From Arthrobacter endolithicus (GTDB taxonomy: Bacteria > Actinomycetota > Actinomycetes > Actinomycetales > Micrococcaceae), in contig NZ_JAPNLH010000012.1 of NCBI RefSeq assembly GCF_026627425.1, forward strand, positions 62,001-126,000: a stretch of DNA of 64,000 nt. Reading direction: 5' to 3'. This document shows positions 42,824 to 51,820 of the stretch, one piece after another; within the stretch, counting starts at the first letter, position 1; each line of letters starts with the position of its first letter. Position numbers and translations under genes: made by a program. The notes beneath the pieces were generated by a model that saw nothing but the letters and a program-made list of their open reading frames with translations, did no database searches and had not been told where the DNA came from.

Positions 42824-42824
42824 G

Positions 42825-43703
42825 CTACAGCTGAACCGAGGGAGAAACAGCGGCCCAATCCACCGTTAGTTCTCCCAACCGCCAGCGTGCCGGGCCGTCG
42901 CGGACCGGCCACCCCGCGGTCCGCAGGGACTGGCAACCGGCCACCCAGCGTTGCCGGGCTCCGAAGGCACCCAATGGCGCGGCCTGCAGCCAGGCGTTGT
43001 CCAGTGCCTGGAGGAAGGTGTGAATCTTCTCGCCGGGGACATTGTGGTGGATCAGCGCCTTGGGCAGGCGTTCGGCCACATCCGAGGGCAGGGCGAACGC
43101 GCCGAACCGCAGGGACAAGGTCAGCGAAACGGGTCCGCCGGGCTTCACCGCAACCCAGCTGCTGAGCCGGCCAATCTCGTCGCAGGTTCCGTCGACCAGG
43201 ATCCCGCCCGGGGCCAGCCGCGAGCACACCATCGCCCAGATAGCCGGGACGTCAGCCTCCTCATATTGCCGCAGTACATTAAAGGCGCGCACCATCACGG
43301 GATTTCCCGCGACGGGAATTTCGAACCCGCCCAAGTGAAAGCTGAGCCCCGCGTGCTCCAAAGGCTTGGCGGCAGTCACCCGGCCGGGTTCAATTTCGAT
43401 GCCGGCGACATGTACGGCAGGATTCACCGCGGCGAGCCTGTGCTGCAGTTCCACGGCGGTGATGGGAGTTGCCCCGTATCCCAGATCGACCACTAACGGG
43501 CCGTGCGGGCCGGGCTTTGGGCCGCCGTCGGGGTTGCCGCCGTCACCGGACGTTCCGGTGCGCAGCCGCCAGGCCTGCGGGCCGGCCAACCAGCGGTCCA
43601 CCCGGCGCAGGCGGTTGGCATTGGTGGTGCCGCGGGTAATGTTGCCGACGGGTTTGGCCACGCCACCGGTCCGGTGACTGATTCGTTCTGCCCGTTGCAC
43701 CAC
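42825..43703 (-). CDS. Class I SAM-dependent methyltransferase
   Basis: The 292-residue protein has a Rossmann-type SAM-binding motif (LVVDLGYGATPITAVELQHRL, then VAGIEIEPGRVTAAK) and FNVLRQYEEADVPAIWAMVCSRLAPGGILVDGTCDEIG, which has the shape of the methyltransferase motif IV region. The N-terminal 70 residues are basic and partly low complexity. No substrate-recognition motif can be seen. It is divergent from gpmA, 49 nt between. Confidence 0.85.
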   Translation of the reverse strand: MVQRAERISHRTGGVAKPVGNITRGTTNANRLRRVDRWLAGPQAWRLRTGTSGDGGNPDGGPKPGPHGPLVVDLGYGATPITAVELQHRLAAVNPAVHVAGIEIEPGRVTAAKPLEHAGLSFHLGGFEIPVAGNPVMVRAFNVLRQYEEADVPAIWAMVCSRLAPGGILVDGTCDEIGRLSSWVAVKPGGPVSLTLSLRFGAFALPSDVAERLPKALIHHNVPGEKIHTFLQALDNAWLQAAPLGAFGARQRWVAGCQSLRTAGWPVRDGPARWRLGELTVDWAAVSPSVQL

Positions 43704-43752
43704 GGACTTAGCCTAGCCGCCCTCGCGGAGCGTCCTCGGCTAGGATTCTTGC

Positions 43753-44502
43753 ATGACCTCTTACAAGCTGATTCTCCTGCGCCATGGCCATAGCGAATGG
43801 AACGCCAAGAACCTGTTCACCGGGTGGGTGGACGTCGACCTGAACGACCAGGGGCGCCGGGAGGCTGTCCGCGGCGGCGAATTGCTGGTGGAACACAACT
43901 TGCTCCCGGACATCGTGTATACGTCCCGGCAGAAGCGTGCCGTGAACACCGCGAACCTGACGCTGGCTGCGGCGGACCGCGGCTGGATCGATGTCAAGCG
44001 AAGCTGGCGGCTCAACGAACGCCACTATGGTGCGCTCCAAGGCAAGGACAAGGCGCAGACGCTCGCTGAATACGGCGAGGAACAGTTCATGATCTGGCGC
44101 CGGTCCTTTGACACCGCGCCGCCGCCGCTGCCGGACGAGAGCGAATTTTCCCAGGTCGGCGATCCCCGTTACGCGGATCTGGGAGATTCGATTCCCCGCA
44201 CCGAATGCCTCAAGGACGTGCTGGCGCGGCTGCTGCCGTACTGGGAATCGGACATCCAGAAGGATCTGGCGGCAGGGAAAACGGTGCTGGTCACCGCGCA
44301 CGGAAACTCCCTGCGCGCACTGGTCAAACACTTGGACGGTATCTCTGACGAGGAAATTACCGCACTGAACATCCCCACCGGGATTCCGCTGGTCTACGAA
44401 CTTGACGGGAACTTCAAGCCGCTGAATACGGGCGGAACGTACCTGGATCCGGCGGCTGCGGCGGAGGCCATTAAGGCAGTAGCCAACCAGGGTAAAAAGT
44501 AG
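43753..44502 (+). CDS. gpmA: 2,3-bisphosphoglycerate-dependent phosphoglycerate mutase
   Basis: The 249-residue glycolytic enzyme interconverts 3- and 2-phosphoglycerate. The phosphohistidine motif is [20 protein letters not shown], followed by [17 protein letters not shown] with the second catalytic region, and [17 protein letters not shown] with the second His. The length fits GpmA. It is transcribed toward phoU (convergent). Confidence 0.96.
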   Translation: MTSYKLILLRHGHSEWNAKNLFTGWVDVDLNDQGRREAVRGGELLVEHNLLPDIVYTSRQKRAVNTANLTLAAADRGWIDVKRSWRLNERHYGALQGKDKAQTLAEYGEEQFMIWRRSFDTAPPPLPDESEFSQVGDPRYADLGDSIPRTECLKDVLARLLPYWESDIQKDLAAGKTVLVTAHGNSLRALVKHLDGISDEEITALNIPTGIPLVYELDGNFKPLNTGGTYLDPAAAAEAIKAVANQGKK

Positions 44503-44546
44503 CCGTTGGCGCTTTAGGTCTGCCGGGCCCGGTCAGCCGGAGGTGC

Positions 44547-45206
44547 TCAGAGAACGAAATCCTCCGGCTGCCACTGGCCGGTCACCAGATAGGCAACCTT
44601 GCGCGAGACCGAGACGCCGTGATCGCTGAAACGCTCGAAGTACCTGCTGGCCAAGGCGACATCAACGGTGGTAGCCGGCGATTCCTGCCACGCAGGAGCT
44701 GCGATGGCGTGGAAAACGCTTCGATGCAGTGCGCTGATGCTGGATTTTGCGGTCTGGATTTCCGTCACCAGTGCCAGATCCCGCGTTTGAAGCAGTTCGC
44801 CGACCTGCCGGGAAATTTTTAGATCCAGCCGGGCCAGTTCGTCAAAGGTGAACGTCAATGGCGCGGGAATGACTGTCAACGGGTAGCGCAGACGAGCAAG
44901 CTGGGCAATATGCCGGGCCAGGTCGCCCATTCTTTCCAGTGACGCGCTCATCCGCAGCGAGCCAACAATCATCCGAAGATCGCTGGCTACCGGCCCCTGC
45001 AGGGCGAGGATGTCGATGGCGCGCTCGTCCAGATCATTTTGCAGGAAGTCGATTCGGGCATCGGCGGCAATAACGTCCTGGGCCAGCTCGATATCCGCCC
45101 CTTGGAAGGCGCGGACGGCTTTTTCGGTGCCCTCTGTGACGAGTTGGGATATCTCGATCAGCCCTTCGCCGATTTGATGCAGCTCCGCCTGAAAAACTTT
45201 ACGCAC
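44547..45206 (-). CDS. phoU: Phosphate-signalling protein PhoU
   Basis: The 219-residue protein has two three-helix bundles of the PhoU fold, with metal-site motifs such as AVRAFQGADIELAQDVIAADARID and SLRMSASLERMGDLARHIA in the first half and SRYFERFSDHGVSVSRKVAYLVTG in the second. It modulates the Pst transporter and the PhoR-type kinase. It is divergent from senX3 across a region with a PHO-box-like repeat. The Pst transporter genes are not in the window. Confidence 0.95.
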   Translation of the reverse strand: MRKVFQAELHQIGEGLIEISQLVTEGTEKAVRAFQGADIELAQDVIAADARIDFLQNDLDERAIDILALQGPVASDLRMIVGSLRMSASLERMGDLARHIAQLARLRYPLTVIPAPLTFTFDELARLDLKISRQVGELLQTRDLALVTEIQTAKSSISALHRSVFHAIAAPAWQESPATTVDVALASRYFERFSDHGVSVSRKVAYLVTGQWQPEDFVL

Positions 45207-45306
45207 TGAGCGTCCTTTCGATGGGCGCGGGCCACTGCTGTGCAGCGTACCCTAATGCCGACTGCTACGGTTCTACAGCCATAGCCTGTGGGACCAGTTT
45301 TCCAGC

Positions 45307-45350
45307 AGCTCATGAACACTTCGGCACCAGCGGGTGAACGTTGGCTGAAC
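45307..45350. promoter_or_regulatory. PHO-box-like direct repeats between phoU and senX3
   Basis: On the minus strand four consecutive 11-bp units run from 45350: GTTCAGCCAAC, GTTCACCCGCT, GGTGCCGAAGT and GTTCATGAGCT. Three of the four start with GTTCA and the second is close to the actinobacterial PhoP/RegX3 unit GTTCACCCGGC. It lies about 100 nt upstream of both divergent genes, suiting autoregulation by RegX3. Confidence 0.7.
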
Positions 45351-45444
45351 GCAGCCGTTCGCCCGCATTCCGCCGGGTATTCCGGCGGCACTGTGGACAG
45401 GCTGCTGGATAAGGTGCTGCCGCATCTGTGCCTAAGCTAGTGGC

Positions 45445-46683
45445 GTGGACCCCATGCTGATTGGCGTAATCGGAGGAATCATCGGCCTTGTGCTGGGTGT
45501 CTTTGGCATGATCTCGTTTAATCTCAGCGAGCGTCAACGCCGGGAAACGGTGCAGGTTGAGGAGCCCACCCTGCCGGACGGTGCAGCCGAAGTCCTCTCC
45601 GTCGTCGGACGGGCGTTTGTCGTGGTGGACGCGATCGACGGCGTCGTTCGCGCGAGCCCCGGCGCCTACGCGTTTGGCCTGGTCCGCGGGCACACCGTGG
45701 TGCACCAGGAGCTGCTGCAGCTGACCGCGAGAGTGCGGCGCGACGGCGTTATCGCGGAAGCCGCGCTGGAACTGCCGCGGGGCCCGTTAGGGCAGGGAAC
45801 CATTGTGCTCCAGGTGCGGGTGGCTCCGTTGGGGGAGGAATACATCCTGCTGCTGGCCGACGACCGCACGGAGATCACTCGGACGGAGGCGGTCCGCAAT
45901 GACTTCGTGGCCAATGTTTCGCACGAGTTGAAGACGCCCGTTGGCGCCATCTCGCTGCTGGCCGAAGCGTTGGAGGCTTCGGCCGAAGACGAGGAGGCCG
46001 TCAGGCGATTCGCCAAGCGCACCCACACGGAAGCCGCACGGCTGGCGGCGCTGGTCCAGGACATCATTGAGCTGTCGCGGCTGCAGGGCACTGATGTGGT
46101 GCAGCAGGGGCAAGCGGTTGATCTGAACGCGGTGATTGCCGAAGCCGTGGATCGTTCCAGACTGACGGCCGAGAACAAGAACATCAGTTTCGCCGTGGGG
46201 GGCCACGCGGACCGGGCGGTTTACGGGGACCAGCATCTGCTGGTCACAGCCCTTCGGAATTTGATTGACAACGCCGTGAGGTATTCGCCGGAGAACACCC
46301 GAATCGGGATAGGTACAAATTCCGCGGACGGCCTGGTCAATATCGCTGTGACCGACCAGGGCGACGGCATCAGTGCGGAGGATCAGGAACGCGTGTTTGA
46401 GCGCTTCTATCGTGCCGATGCGGCGCGGTCCCGGCATACCGGTGGTACCGGGCTTGGCTTGAGCATCGTCAAGCACATCGTCGCCAACCACGGCGGCGAA
46501 GTAACGCTTTGGTCGCAACCCGGTAGCGGCTCCACCTTTACCGTCCGCCTGCCGGAGATGGAGGGCAGCCCGGAACCTGCGGTAGCGGATCACGCGGTGC
46601 CCGAACCGGCGGTGCCACAGCCCGGAAACCATTTCACTACCGGCGACGCGCGCGTCCAGAAAAACCAAGGAGCCACTGCGTGA
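45445..46683 (+). CDS. senX3: Phosphate-sensing histidine kinase SenX3/PhoR type
   Basis: This 412-residue membrane kinase has one N-terminal transmembrane helix (about 5-27), a PAS-like region (about 45-145), the phosphoacceptor motif FVANVSHELKTPVGAISLLAEAL, N-box NLIDNAVRYS, G1 DQGDGISAED and G2 GGTGLGLSIVKHI. Start GTG at 45445. The stop overlaps the RegX3 start by 4 nt. It pairs with RegX3 and PhoU for phosphate-starvation signalling. The C-terminal ~40 residues are Pro/Ala-rich. Confidence 0.93.
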   Translation: MDPMLIGVIGGIIGLVLGVFGMISFNLSERQRRETVQVEEPTLPDGAAEVLSVVGRAFVVVDAIDGVVRASPGAYAFGLVRGHTVVHQELLQLTARVRRDGVIAEAALELPRGPLGQGTIVLQVRVAPLGEEYILLLADDRTEITRTEAVRNDFVANVSHELKTPVGAISLLAEALEASAEDEEAVRRFAKRTHTEAARLAALVQDIIELSRLQGTDVVQQGQAVDLNAVIAEAVDRSRLTAENKNISFAVGGHADRAVYGDQHLLVTALRNLIDNAVRYSPENTRIGIGTNSADGLVNIAVTDQGDGISAEDQERVFERFYRADAARSRHTGGTGLGLSIVKHIVANHGGEVTLWSQPGSGSTFTVRLPEMEGSPEPAVADHAVPEPAVPQPGNHFTTGDARVQKNQGATA

Positions 46684-47360
46684 GCAGAATCTTGATTGTT
46701 GAAGATGAAGAATCCTTTTCCGACCCATTGTCGTATCTGCTCGGCAAGGAAGGCTACGAGGTCCAGGTAGTGGACAACGGGCTCGACGCCGTCACGGAAT
46801 TCGACCGGACGGGGGCGGACCTGGTGTTGCTCGATCTGCAGCTGCCGGGGCTCTCCGGGACGGAAGTCTGCCGGGCTCTGCGCCAACGTTCCGGCGTCCC
46901 GATCATCATGCTGACCGCCAAGGATGCGGAGATCGATAAGGTTGTCGGCCTGGAGCTGGGGGCGGATGATTACGTCACCAAGCCCTACTCAGCCCGGGAA
47001 CTGGTCGCCAGGATTCGGGCTGTGCTCCGGCGGCAGGCGGAACCGGAAGAACTCATTACGGCCACCGTGCAGGCCGGACCGGTACGGATGGACGTTGAGC
47101 GTCATGTGGTCAGCGTAGGCGGGGTACCCGTGCTGCTGCCGCTGAAGGAGTTTGAGTTGCTGGAAATGCTGCTACGCAACTCCGGGCGGGTGCTCACCCG
47201 TGGCCAGCTCATTGACCGGGTCTGGGGCTCGGATTACGTCGGCGATACCAAGACGCTGGATGTGCACGTGAAACGGCTGCGCAGCAAGATCGAAAAGGAC
47301 TCTTCGATGCCCCGCTACCTGGTCACGGTCCGCGGTTTGGGCTACAAGTTCGAGCCCTGA
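46680..47360 (+). CDS. regX3: Phosphate response regulator RegX3 (OmpR type)
   Basis: The 226-residue regulator has a receiver domain with EDEE acidic residues near 9-12, phosphoacceptor Asp in LVLLDLQLPGLSG, and LTAKDAEIDKVVGLELGADDYVTKPYS. A winged helix follows: LPLKEFELLEMLLRNSG, the recognition helix TLDVHVKRLRSKIEKD, and VRGLGYKFEP. The GTG start overlaps the SenX3 stop. Binding to the PHO-box-like repeats upstream of phoU/senX3 is expected. Confidence 0.94.
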   Translation: MSRILIVEDEESFSDPLSYLLGKEGYEVQVVDNGLDAVTEFDRTGADLVLLDLQLPGLSGTEVCRALRQRSGVPIIMLTAKDAEIDKVVGLELGADDYVTKPYSARELVARIRAVLRRQAEPEELITATVQAGPVRMDVERHVVSVGGVPVLLPLKEFELLEMLLRNSGRVLTRGQLIDRVWGSDYVGDTKTLDVHVKRLRSKIEKDSSMPRYLVTVRGLGYKFEP

Positions 47361-47366
47361 CCGGTG

Positions 47367-47393
47367 CGGCGGCGCACGGCGTGGGCGCCGCCG
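47367..47393. terminator. Possible terminator hairpin after regX3
   Basis: 9-bp arms CGGCGGCGC (47367-47375) and GCGCCGCCG (47385-47393) lie between convergent regX3 and a lipoprotein gene. There is no T-run. Confidence 0.5.
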
Positions 47394-47423
47394 TCGTACC
47401 GGTCAGCCCGTCGTACCGGTCAG
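47391..47423 (-). repeat. 17-bp-period tandem repeat across the lipoprotein stop codon
   Basis: CCGTCGTACCGGTCAG occurs at 47391-47406 and 47408-47423. The second copy contains the stop codon of the leftward lipoprotein gene (47422-47420). Confidence 0.7.
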
Positions 47424-47995
47424 CTGCCGGACGTGGCCGTGGCGCTGCTGGATGGGCTGGAGCTGGAGGACGGGCTGGACGTTGATTCCGGGCTTGGGGT
47501 GGGAACGTACTGCCGGTACTCCTTGAGCGTCCCGTCCAGGACCGGGACGTTGAGTTCAGACGTCTGCGGGCCGGTACTGCCGGTCTGTGCGAGCTTGAGC
47601 ACTTCCATCGCCCCGGGCGCCGCGCTAACGCTGCTCAGAATGGACGAGTCGGACTTTTCAGTCAGGTAATAATCGCCATGAGCCTTGACGGCGATCTTCG
47701 TCTGCGAGCCTGCAGGTCCGCTGATGGTCAGCTGGATGTCGCTATCAGAGGTATTGAACACCGCGCCAATGATCCGGCCGGGCTTGTTTTCGCCGCTGGA
47801 GACGATCAGGATATTGCGCAATTCCAGGCTGCCCATGTCGGAACGCACCCCATCCGAGGGCGAGTAGATCTGGCCGGTGCTCTGCGGGTTGATATAGCTG
47901 CAGCCAGAGACCGCGAGCGCACCTGCGCCGATGAGTGCAATCAGGCTGATGCGCTGTGCACGATTGACTATCCGCTTGCTCGCAGCGATTCTCAC
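47420..47995 (-). CDS. Lipoprotein of unknown function with Ser/Pro-rich tail
   Basis: This 191-residue exported protein has a basic start, a hydrophobic segment (ISLIALIGAGALAVSG) and a lipobox ending SGCSY, so Cys is lipidated. The mature part has a beta-rich look (LELRNILIVSSGENKPGRIIGAVFNTSDSDIQLTISG, ending near LKEYRQYVPT) reminiscent of small actinobacterial surface lipoproteins that carry a copper-chaperone-like or Ig-like beta fold, but no metal motif is seen. The C-terminal 25 residues are Ser/Pro/Thr-rich. The start is GTG 47995, preceded on its strand by GAGGAG. The substrate or partner is unknown. Confidence 0.8.
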   Translation of the reverse strand: MRIAASKRIVNRAQRISLIALIGAGALAVSGCSYINPQSTGQIYSPSDGVRSDMGSLELRNILIVSSGENKPGRIIGAVFNTSDSDIQLTISGPAGSQTKIAVKAHGDYYLTEKSDSSILSSVSAAPGAMEVLKLAQTGSTGPQTSELNVPVLDGTLKEYRQYVPTPSPESTSSPSSSSSPSSSATATSGS

Positions 47996-48282
47996 GTCTA
48001 GAACTCCTCATAGAAAGGCCAACAGTATTCCGCCTCAGCTTATCTGGAAACAGGCGCTGGTCACGCTTCGGCCAGTAACGATCGCAGGTGCGAAATCTTC
48101 CCTGACGATCTGCGCCGTCGATTTCGGGCCGGACCGCCTGCATTGAAATGTTGTTTCGTCAAGGCCTTTCGGGTATCCATTTAGCACCGAGAGCTGGTCA
48201 CTAGCTGGCGCTGACCTGCGAAAACGCCACCGGGAGGGGGCGGAATCGTGCTAAACTGGGATCCGGGAAAGGGAGAAACCAC

Positions 48283-48765
48283 ATGCTTTTTGAGGTCGGC
48301 GAGACAGTAGTATACCCCCACCACGGCGCAGCGAAGATCGAGGAGATCAAGATGCGCACCATCAAGGGCGAAGAGAAGATGTATCTCAAGCTCAAGGTGG
48401 CGCAGGGTGACCTAACCATCGAAGTACCGGCAGACAATGTAGACCTCGTCGGCGTGCGGGACGTCGTCGGCAAGGAAGGGCTGGAACAGGTTTTTGATGT
48501 TCTCCGTGCCGAGTTTACCGAGGAACCCACCAACTGGTCACGCCGGTACAAGGCCAATCTTGAAAAACTGGCCTCCGGTGATGTGATCAAGGTTGCGGAG
48601 GTTGTACGTGATCTCTGGCGCCGTGACCATGACCGTGGGCTTTCCGCGGGCGAGAAGCGGATGCTGGCCAAGGCCCGGCAGATTCTGATTTCCGAGCTGG
48701 CGTTGGCGGAAAAGACCGATGAAGACAAGGCCGCCACTGTCTTGGATGAGGTTCTGGCCTCCTAG
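48283..48765 (+). CDS. carD: CarD-family RNA polymerase-binding regulator
   Basis: The 160-residue protein has an N-terminal RNA polymerase-interacting Tudor-like domain ([43 protein letters not shown]) and a C-terminal helical DNA-binding domain ([49 protein letters not shown]). CarD stabilises open promoter complexes, including at rRNA promoters. The ATG follows AAAGGGAG. A 287-nt non-coding gap upstream presumably holds its promoter. A terminator lies 31 nt downstream. Confidence 0.96.
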   Translation: MLFEVGETVVYPHHGAAKIEEIKMRTIKGEEKMYLKLKVAQGDLTIEVPADNVDLVGVRDVVGKEGLEQVFDVLRAEFTEEPTNWSRRYKANLEKLASGDVIKVAEVVRDLWRRDHDRGLSAGEKRMLAKARQILISELALAEKTDEDKAATVLDEVLAS

Positions 48766-48796
48766 GTCAAAGCGGACCTCTTCGTTTAGAACGGCA

Positions 48797-48828
48797 AAAG
48801 CCCCGGTGCCCATGGGTACCGGGGCTTT
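48797..48828 (+). terminator. Rho-independent terminator of carD
   Basis: Arms AAAGCCCCGGT (48797-48807) and ACCGGGGCTTT (48818-48828) form an 11-bp stem, with T's following. It separates carD from the ispD unit. Confidence 0.85.
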
Positions 48829-48913
48829 CTGCTGGCCAACGTCCAGTGGCGCGCGGCACTGGACGACAACGCCGGGCGTGGGCGCATGGAGACGGGGCGC
48901 TACGCTTAGGCGC

Positions 48914-49678
48914 ATGGAAACACAGGGGAAAAACAAGCTCGCCGTCATCGTCGTCGCGGCCGGATCCGGCGAACGGCTGGGATTTGGCATGGCCAAGGCC
49001 AAGGTGCCGGTCGGCAGCGAGCCGATGCTGCTGCACACCCTGCGTACCGTAGTGTCGGCGAGGATAGCGGGGCAGATTTGCGTGGCGCTTCCGGCCGGGG
49101 ATGCTGACCTGCGCGCGCTCTGCGAGTCACTGGATACCGACCGCTACCCAAAGATCACAACGGTCGACGGCGGTGCCACCCGGGCGGAGTCGGTGCGGGC
49201 GGCGCTGGCTGCTTTGGACGCCGAGGTGACAGCCGTACTAATCCAAGACGCGGCCCGGCCTTTAACCCCTGTGGAGGTCTACCATCGCGTCGCGCAGACC
49301 CTGGCAGCCGGTGCGTTGGCCGTCATCCCGGCCCTGCCGGTGACCGATACAGTCAAAGTAGTTGAGAGATCTGCGAGCACGGGAATCGCCGCTGAGTGCG
49401 TACGGTCGACTCCGGACCGTGCAGCGTTGCGTTCGGTCCAGACCCCACAGGGATTCGATCTGATTACCCTTCGCCGTGCCCACGATGCCGCGGCGGGGTT
49501 GAATGCTGAGCAGCTGGAAGCTGTGACGGACGACGCGATGTTGGTGGAGGCAGCCGGCGTTGACGTCTATGTGGTGAAGGGCTCCGCGAGCAGCCTGAAA
49601 ATCACCGGCCCATGGGACCTGCTGCTCGCCGAGGCCTTGCTGGCCGGTCCGCTCGCACCCCGTTGGGTCGAGGGATAG
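48914..49678 (+). CDS. ispD: 2-C-methyl-D-erythritol 4-phosphate cytidylyltransferase
   Basis: The 254-residue enzyme is the third step of the MEP isoprenoid pathway, forming CDP-methylerythritol. Features: nucleotide-binding [34 protein letters not shown]-type region ([15 protein letters not shown]), [12 protein letters not shown], the middle [23 protein letters not shown] and [23 protein letters not shown] 48914 was chosen because the conserved N-terminal strand starts about 8 residues later; a longer frame upstream encodes unrelated sequence across the carD terminator. ispF starts 3 nt after its stop. Confidence 0.95.
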   Translation: METQGKNKLAVIVVAAGSGERLGFGMAKAKVPVGSEPMLLHTLRTVVSARIAGQICVALPAGDADLRALCESLDTDRYPKITTVDGGATRAESVRAALAALDAEVTAVLIQDAARPLTPVEVYHRVAQTLAAGALAVIPALPVTDTVKVVERSASTGIAAECVRSTPDRAALRSVQTPQGFDLITLRRAHDAAAGLNAEQLEAVTDDAMLVEAAGVDVYVVKGSASSLKITGPWDLLLAEALLAGPLAPRWVEG

Positions 49679-49680
49679 CC

Positions 49681-50181
49681 ATGGACAGTGCACGCCGAGC
49701 CCTTCCGCAGACCGGAATTGGGCTGGATGTCCATGCTTTCGCCCCGGCGGGTGAGACCGCGCCCTTGTGGTTGGCCGGTCTTTTCTGGCCCGGTGAACGT
49801 GGACTGACCGGTCATTCCGACGGCGATCCGGTGTCGCACGCGGCGGCGGATGCGTTGTTTTCAGCCGCCGGGCTGGGCGATCTTGGGACCCATTTCGGCA
49901 CGGACCGGCCCGAATTCAAAGGGGCCAGTGGCGTGACGCTGCTGGCTCAGGCGGCCCGGATCGTCCGGGATGCCGGCTTTGAGATCGGCAATATCGCCGT
50001 GCAATTCGTCGGCAACAAACCAAAGTTCGCCCCGCGCCGGGAGGAAGCGCAGCATGCCCTCAGCGCTGCGGTCGGTGCTCCCGTCAGCATTTCCGCTACG
50101 ACCAGCGACACACTGGGCTTTACCGGGCGGGGTGAAGGAATCGCCGCCATCGCCACGGCGCTGATCTGCCGCACCGAATAG
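49681..50181 (+). CDS. ispF: 2-C-methyl-D-erythritol 2,4-cyclodiphosphate synthase
   Basis: The 166-residue trimeric enzyme of the MEP pathway has metal ligands in GIGLDVHAF and the conserved [30 protein letters not shown], plus the C-terminal [20 protein letters not shown]. Start ATG 49681, 2 nt after the ispD stop, so the two are coupled and likely one operon with cysS 50 nt downstream. Confidence 0.96.
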   Translation: MDSARRALPQTGIGLDVHAFAPAGETAPLWLAGLFWPGERGLTGHSDGDPVSHAAADALFSAAGLGDLGTHFGTDRPEFKGASGVTLLAQAARIVRDAGFEIGNIAVQFVGNKPKFAPRREEAQHALSAAVGAPVSISATTSDTLGFTGRGEGIAAIATALICRTE

Positions 50182-50231
50182 CTGCGCCATGAGCGGACAA
50201 GTCCGGCAGTCCGATCCGCTAGCCTAGAACG

Positions 50232-51695
50232 GTGACCCTGCGCTTTTACGATTCCGCCACTGCCGAAATCCGCGACTTTCTTCCCCTGACCGAAGGGGAA
50301 GCCTCGTTGTACTACTGCGGCGCCACCGTGCAGGGTGAGCCGCACATTGGCCATCTGCGTTCCGCCTTGGCCTTCGACCAGCTGACCCGCTGGCTGCGGT
50401 ATCGCGGGCTCAAGGTCACCGTGGTCCGTAATGTCACGGACATAGATGACAAAATCCTGTCCAAGAGCGCGGAAGCCGGCGAGCAGTGGTGGGCGCTGGC
50501 GTACCGTTTTGAACAGGCTTTTGAGGAAGCTTATGACGCCTTGGGAGTCGCCCGACCGACGTATGAGCCCCGCGCTACAGGTCATATTCCCGAAATGCAT
50601 GCCCTGATCCAGGAGCTGATGGACCGCGGCCACGCCTATTCTGCGCCGGACGGTTCCGGAGATGTTTATTTCGATGTCCGGTCGTGGGACCGCTACGGTT
50701 CCCTGACGCACCAGCGACTGGACGACATGCAGGCAGCCGCAGATGTGGACCTCGAGTTCAGCGGCCGGAAGAAGGATCCACGGGACTTTGCCCTCTGGAA
50801 AGGCCACAAGGCAGGGGAGCCGGCGACGGCGGCATGGTCCAGTCCGTGGGGTGCCGGACGCCCCGGTTGGCACCTGGAGTGCTCCGCAATGGTGGGGAAG
50901 TACCTCGGCGATGCCTTTGACATTCATGGCGGCGGACTGGACCTGCGGTTCCCGCATCATGAAAACGAAATGGCACAGTCGCAGGCAGCAGGACGAAGCT
51001 TCGCAAACTTCTGGCTGCATAACGGCATGGTCACGTACCGCGGCGAGAAGATGAGCAAGTCCGTCGGGAACACCGTCAGCCCGGCTCAGCTGTTGGAACA
51101 GGCGCCCGCGCTGGTGGTGCGGTACTACTTGGGTCAGGCGAATTATCGGTCTGTACTCGATTACCGGCCCGAGTCCTTGCCGGAGGCCGCTGCTGCCGTC
51201 GATCGGATCCAGAGCTTCCTGACGAACGCGGCGAAGGCGCTCGGACCGGCCGCAGCGGCTGCCACAGCGGGGTCAGGCGCTGTGCCTGCAGCGTTTGAGG
51301 CCGCCATGGATGAGGACCTGAACGTCCCTGCCGCGCTCGCGGTGCTCCACGATACGGTGCGCCGCGGCAACACCGCCCTGGCCGACGGCAACACCGCCTT
51401 AGCAGATGGCACTGCCGGTGAAAGCGTGCTTCTCCAGACTTACCGCCAGGTCGGCGCCATGACGACGGCTTTGGGCATCAACCCGATGGATCCGCAGTGG
51501 AAGGACGCCGGCGGCGATCCGGCCGCGCTGCGTGCTCTTCAGACACTGGTGGAAGCCCGGCTGCAGGCCCGGCAGGTGGCGCGCAGCGCCGGAGACTGGG
51601 CTGCCTCGGACGCGATCCGGGATGCACTGGCCGTGGCCGGAATCGGCATTGCGGACTCCGCAGACGGCGCCAGCTGGTCGCTGCGGAAAAACTGA
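50232..51695 (+). CDS. cysS: Cysteinyl-tRNA synthetase
   Basis: The 487-residue class I synthetase has the HIGH motif [16 protein letters not shown], the zinc-site Cys in [32 protein letters not shown] and KMSKS at [10 protein letters not shown]. It charges tRNA-Cys. The GTG start at 50232 is 50 nt after ispF. The stretch [15 protein letters not shown] near residue 380 is a short repeated insert. The rlmB gene follows after a structured 125-nt leader. Confidence 0.96.
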   Translation: MTLRFYDSATAEIRDFLPLTEGEASLYYCGATVQGEPHIGHLRSALAFDQLTRWLRYRGLKVTVVRNVTDIDDKILSKSAEAGEQWWALAYRFEQAFEEAYDALGVARPTYEPRATGHIPEMHALIQELMDRGHAYSAPDGSGDVYFDVRSWDRYGSLTHQRLDDMQAAADVDLEFSGRKKDPRDFALWKGHKAGEPATAAWSSPWGAGRPGWHLECSAMVGKYLGDAFDIHGGGLDLRFPHHENEMAQSQAAGRSFANFWLHNGMVTYRGEKMSKSVGNTVSPAQLLEQAPALVVRYYLGQANYRSVLDYRPESLPEAAAAVDRIQSFLTNAAKALGPAAAAATAGSGAVPAAFEAAMDEDLNVPAALAVLHDTVRRGNTALADGNTALADGTAGESVLLQTYRQVGAMTTALGINPMDPQWKDAGGDPAALRALQTLVEARLQARQVARSAGDWAASDAIRDALAVAGIGIADSADGASWSLRKN

Positions 51696-51743
51696 ACCGC
51701 CTGGCGTCGGCGGATTTGGGCACGGTCGGTAAACTAGTAGTCC

Positions 51744-51817
51744 GTGGAGCAGTATACGTCCATGACATGTTAGATTTCCGGAGCCCCTAACGCGGCTCCA
51801 CCAACCGTTAGGGTTTT
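51744..51817 (+). promoter_or_regulatory. Structured leader of rlmB with mutually exclusive hairpins
   Basis: CCCTAACG (51785-51792) pairs with CGTTAGGG (51806-51813), burying the AGGG ribosome-binding site 7 nt before the rlmB ATG, followed by TTTT. The left arm is also part of a competing hairpin GGAGCC (51780-51785) / GGCTCC (51794-51799), and GTGGAGC (51744-51750) can pair with GCTCCAC (51795-51801). The leader could switch translation or terminate transcription. Confidence 0.5.
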
Positions 51818-51820
51818 ACG

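Noticed and set aside
48719-48913. Longer N-terminal extension of ispD reading back across the carD terminator
   Set aside because: The extra 65 residues lack IspD similarity and cross a terminator hairpin; ATG 48914 gives the normal family length.
50182-50231. Gap before cysS examined for a T-box leader
   Set aside because: Only 50 nt with no specifier loop or antiterminator, too short for a T-box.
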